NCBI GenBank assembly: GCA_910579425.1
Contig: CAJTVL010000148.1
Location: 1-6,322 of the forward strand
Direction: 5' to 3'
DNA length: 6,322 bases
DNA from: an uncultured Lachnospiraceae bacterium
GTDB taxonomy: Bacteria; Bacillota; Clostridia; Lachnospirales; Lachnospiraceae
Positions 4,641 through 6,322 of the stretch are shown here, in pieces. The notes beneath the pieces were generated by a model that did no database searches, was not told the DNA's origin, and saw only the letters and a list, made by a program, of their open reading frames with translations. How positions within the stretch are numbered: position 1 is the stretch's first letter; each line of letters begins with the position of its first letter. Both the position numbers and the translations under genes were made by a program.

Positions 4641-5015
4641 TCATTCGTCATTACCGCTCAATGAATTGTAGGAATCAATGAGCCTGCACAATACTTGAAT
4701 GTCGTCGTCAGAGGCATTTACAAGAGTTTTTATCATGCTCTTTCGAGCATCATTTTCGCCTATCATAATACGGTTAATCTTTTCGATGAAATCATCGTCA
4801 GAATCGACGAACATTTCTCCCTCACCAGTGGTCAACCATATGTAATCAACACTAAATTCACGGCAAATCAACTTTATATTTGCATCGGTGAGAGAACACT
4901 GTTCATGTTCTATTTTTGAGATAGCCGTTTTCCCAATACCGAGTTTTTTTCCAAATTTTTCTAAGGTAAGACCAAGAGATTTCCGGATTTTCCTAACCCG
5001 TTCGCCTTGCGTCAT
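4641..5015 (-). CDS. XRE-family helix-turn-helix transcriptional regulator, 124 aa
   Basis: This is a complete Cro/C1-type DNA-binding regulator. Residues 1-60 form the HTH domain: 'GERVRKIRKSLGLTLEKFG' then 'KKLGIGKTAISKIEHEQ' (helices 2 and 3), closing with 'ICREFSVDYIWLTTGEGEMF', a motif common in clostridial phage- and conjugative-element regulators. Residues 75-120 are acidic and helical ('DDDFIEKINRIMIG', 'DDDIQVLCRLIDSYNS') and probably mediate dimerisation. The start at 5015 is supported by GGAGGTGA at 5022-5029, with about 9 bases between GGAGG and the ATG. A good promoter lies just upstream (5042-5070), separating it from the insertion-sequence remnant. Its targets are unknown; it may be a leftover of a mobile element. 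The gene appears intact. Confidence 0.87.
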   Translation of the reverse strand: MTQGERVRKIRKSLGLTLEKFGKKLGIGKTAISKIEHEQCSLTDANIKLICREFSVDYIWLTTGEGEMFVDSDDDFIEKINRIMIGENDARKSMIKTLVNASDDDIQVLCRLIDSYNSLSGNDE

Positions 5016-5041
5016 AAATTTTCACCTCCATTCTTTTGGAT

Positions 5042-5070
5042 AGCATATCACATCAAAATTCAAAAATCAA
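5042..5070 (-). promoter_or_regulatory. Promoter of the XRE regulator gene
   Basis: On the minus strand TTGATT (plus 5065-5070) and TATGCT (5042-5047) are separated by exactly 17 bases, and TGA directly before TATGCT makes an extended -10. The 11-base palindrome GATAGCATATC at 5039-5049 covers the -10, and two TTTTGA direct repeats sit in the spacer, so autoregulation is plausible. Confidence 0.65.
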
Positions 5071-5155
5071 TAAAAAGAGTTGAATAAAGGCACAGGGAGG
5101 GGTGAAAAGGGAAAATGAGAATCAAAGGGATTAAAGTGCAGCAGGGCATAAAAAT

Positions 5156-5284
5156 CAAGGCGGTGGTCTTGCCCCGCCCAGGCCCGCCTGTGAGCAGGCC
5201 GAAGCCCTTTGTTTTAGCCAGGCAGGAAAGCTGGAAGAGGGCTTCCCTGTACTGTGCCGTCTCCACCAGGATCTCTTTGGAATT
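5156..5284 (-). pseudogene. ExeA/TniB-like transposition ATPase, N-terminal remnant
   Basis: About 43 codons read 'KEILVETAQYREALFQLSCL' then 'AKTKGFGLLTGGPGRGKTTA'. The Walker A motif 'GGPGRGKTT' binds ATP in AAA-type helpers that activate partner transposases. Similarity ends right after Walker A; the following residues ('LIFMPCCTLIPLILIF') are not ATPase, so Walker B and the rest are missing. The N-terminal 20 or so residues before 'KEIL' are also absent, and the segment abuts the transposase C-terminus in a different frame, a deletion across the gene boundary. It cannot be functional. Confidence 0.7.
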
Positions 5285-5742
5285 CACAGCGCAGACGTAT
5301 CCTCTGCCTGGCAAAGCGCATATTCACTTCGTACTCCACGTTCCCGATGGTGACCACGCTGTTGGCGGAGACCCTGCGCTCCAGTTCCAGGAGGAAATCC
5401 GTCTTAAGCTTTCCTTCCGGGAGGCGGCGTACCTTTTCCGGCTCGGAGAAGAAACGTTCCTGGGGGGGGGAGATGCCCTTAAGGGAGGAATGGGCGGAGA
5501 GGTTATAGCTGCGGACATAGGCGTGCAGGCTCCCGGACAGGGCCTCCGGGGAAGGGAAATCCTGCATGTCAAGGGAGGCCATCCACTGGTCCTTCATGGT
5601 CCGGAACCACCGCTCGATCTAAGCCTTTGCTGTGGGGGTATAGGGTTTGCAATAATGAATGGTGGTGCCGATACGGGCGGCCGGCATCGTCGATCAGGGC
5701 GATCACATATACCTTTCCTGCCGTCCGAAGAGACGGATGCAA
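5285..5742 (-). pseudogene. DDE/rve-type transposase remnant with central deletion
   Basis: The catalytic-core strand 'GKVYVIALIDDA' (about 5721-5684) carries the first catalytic aspartate. The sequence then drops about 60 residues, including the region of the second aspartate, and changes frame. It resumes with 'AARIGTTIHYCKPYTPTAKA' ending at a TAG (5619-5621) where a lysine is expected, then 'IERWFRTMKDQW' with the third catalytic residue (the E of 'IERW'). The C-terminal part continues to about 5285: 'AYVRSYNLSAHSSLKGISP' and 'RRVSANSVVTIGNVEYEV' then 'MRFARQRIRLR', as in clostridial DDE transposases. The nonsense codon, frame change and lost second aspartate make it inactive. A run of nine C (plus-strand G at 5462-5470) lies in 'GISPPQERF' and may be an indel site. 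Confidence 0.8.
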
Positions 5743-5826
5743 GGCTGTGTGAGGGTATGGATCGGGGAGAGGCTTTCGCTTAAGAGGCGCTGCCGCCAGA
5801 AACGGATATATAAGGACAGGATGTAA

Positions 5827-6322
5827 AAGACCTGGCTGGGGGAGAGTTCCGGCATTGTGTCTGACGTACCGCTGGATTCTGGGAGTGGGGAGTGGATTAT
5901 TGTCTGTTCCGAAGATACGTTCACCGCTTTAACAGGTATTACAGATTATAAGATTATTGAAGTTCAGGCAAGTACAGACATATCCGGGCAGATCAGGAAC
6001 CTGATTACTCCTGATATGAAACTGCTTGATATGCGGCAGCACAACGGGGAAGTATGCACCGGGTATTTTGCTATGGCAGTCTTTGTCTATGGATTTCTGA
6101 TCGTGATTGCGCTGGTAGCTTTAATCAATATTATTAACACGGTCAATGCAAGCGTTTCCGGCAGGATCAATCATTATGGTGTCATGCGGGCAGTTGGAAT
6201 GCCGGGGAAACAAATTCAAAAGGTAATACGGGCAGAAGCCGCTGCTTACGCTGTCACTGGCAGCATTGCCGGGGCTGTATCAGGGTTATTCCTGCACCGT
6301 TTTTTCTTTGAAATGCTTATTA
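5827..6322 (+). pseudogene. FtsX/MacB-type ABC transporter permease, 3' part, runs off window
   Basis: This is the C-terminal section of an FtsX-superfamily ABC permease, a membrane protein of efflux, lipid or peptide-antibiotic-sensing transporters. After a periplasmic-type region ('GEWIIVCSEDTFTALTG', 'DYKIIEVQASTDISGQIRNL') come a membrane helix 'FAMAVFVYGFLIVIALVALI', the conserved 'NIINTVNASVSGR', then 'EYGVMRAVGM'-type sequence (here 'HYGVMRAVGMPGKQI'), and the start of another helix 'AYAVTGSIAGAVSGL'. The frame is open from just after TAA 5824-5826 to the last base, so the true end is not in view. The upstream part of the gene is missing and the insertion-sequence remnant lies there instead, with no start codon or ribosome binding site visible. 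The homologous portion probably begins near 5845-5875. The gene was most likely interrupted by the element. Confidence 0.82.

Larger units (their letters stand above)
5156..5855 (-). mobile_element. Decayed insertion sequence (DDE transposase plus ATPase)
   Basis: This GC-rich block carries transposase and ATPase remnants in the order transposase then ATPase on the minus strand, as in two-gene elements with a Mu/IS481-like DDE transposase and an ExeA/TniB-like ATP-binding partner. The left edge is set where ATPase similarity ends and the right edge where the FtsX reading begins; both are approximate by tens of bases. No terminal inverted repeats or target duplication could be identified. The part from about 5743 to 5855 is not confidently assigned: it holds an open minus frame ('LSPSQVFYILSLYIRFW') of unknown relation. 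Confidence 0.72.

Noticed and set aside
5462..5470. Nine-G homopolymer as a phase-variation switch
   Set aside because: It sits in a transposase already inactivated by a nonsense codon and deletion, so switching would have no effect.
5115..5783. Long plus-strand ORF of 222 codons over the insertion-sequence block
   Set aside because: It lies antisense to clear transposase and ATPase sequence, is rich in G, R and P as expected of a GC-rich shadow frame, and has no recognisable domain.
5703..5924. Minus-strand ORF of 73 codons at the element-permease junction
   Set aside because: Its first part is antisense to the FtsX frame, and its end is in a different frame from the transposase; it spans a junction and is not a gene.
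1..6322. CRISPR array, tRNA or rRNA genes
   Set aside because: No regularly spaced repeats, cloverleaf-like tRNA sequences or conserved rRNA stretches were seen on reading both strands.

Overview
The window looks like an accessory, decaying segment of a Gram-positive, probably clostridial (Bacillota) genome. The reasons are strong AGGAGG-type ribosome binding sites, GTG and ATG starts, clostridial-type families (the CxE/CxxC cytidine deaminase, PIN_3 toxin-antitoxin, YafY/WYL regulator, XRE regulator with a 'WLTTGEGEMF' motif, FtsX permease) and patchy base composition. By eye it is AT-rich over 1-2450 and 3850-5050, more balanced over 2500-3195, and clearly GC-rich over 5150-5830. The genus cannot be fixed from the window.

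Layout. (A) 87-1294, plus strand: an intact Nudix hydrolase, two tiny overlapping ORFs, an intact cytidine-deaminase-like enzyme, and a strong hairpin. (B) 1432-2450, minus strand: an intact RidA-family gene overlapping the 3' end of a broken WYL regulator. The broken regulator still has its ribosome binding site, start, promoter and a perfect palindromic operator. (C) 2517-3240, plus strand, divergent from B: three consecutive gene remnants (GyrI-like N-terminus, Nim/pyridoxamine-phosphate-oxidase-like flavoprotein, class I SAM methyltransferase), closed by a terminator. The regulator, the flavoprotein remnant and the methyltransferase each keep both ends but have lost the middle. (D) 3452-4289, minus strand: an intact toxin-antitoxin pair (PIN-domain toxin overlapping its antitoxin) with a palindrome at the promoter. 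(E) 4353-5070: a 40-residue truncated helix-turn-helix ORF on the plus strand facing an intact XRE regulator with a good promoter on the minus strand. (F) about 5156-5855, minus strand: a decayed insertion sequence, a DDE transposase with a central deletion and a nonsense codon run on to a truncated ATPase with a Walker A motif. (G) 5827-6322, plus strand: the C-terminal part of an FtsX/MacB-type ABC transporter permease whose upstream part is replaced by the insertion-sequence remnant; it runs off the window end.

How the parts relate. B and C look like the ruins of a regulator with divergently transcribed targets, all controlled from 2380-2450. The genes that remain intact are small enzymes (Nudix, deaminase, RidA), the self-maintaining toxin-antitoxin module and one XRE regulator. 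Nothing here is clearly a new system. The most interesting signal is the repeated pattern of genes reduced by internal deletions, with regulatory sites still intact, beside an intact toxin-antitoxin pair.
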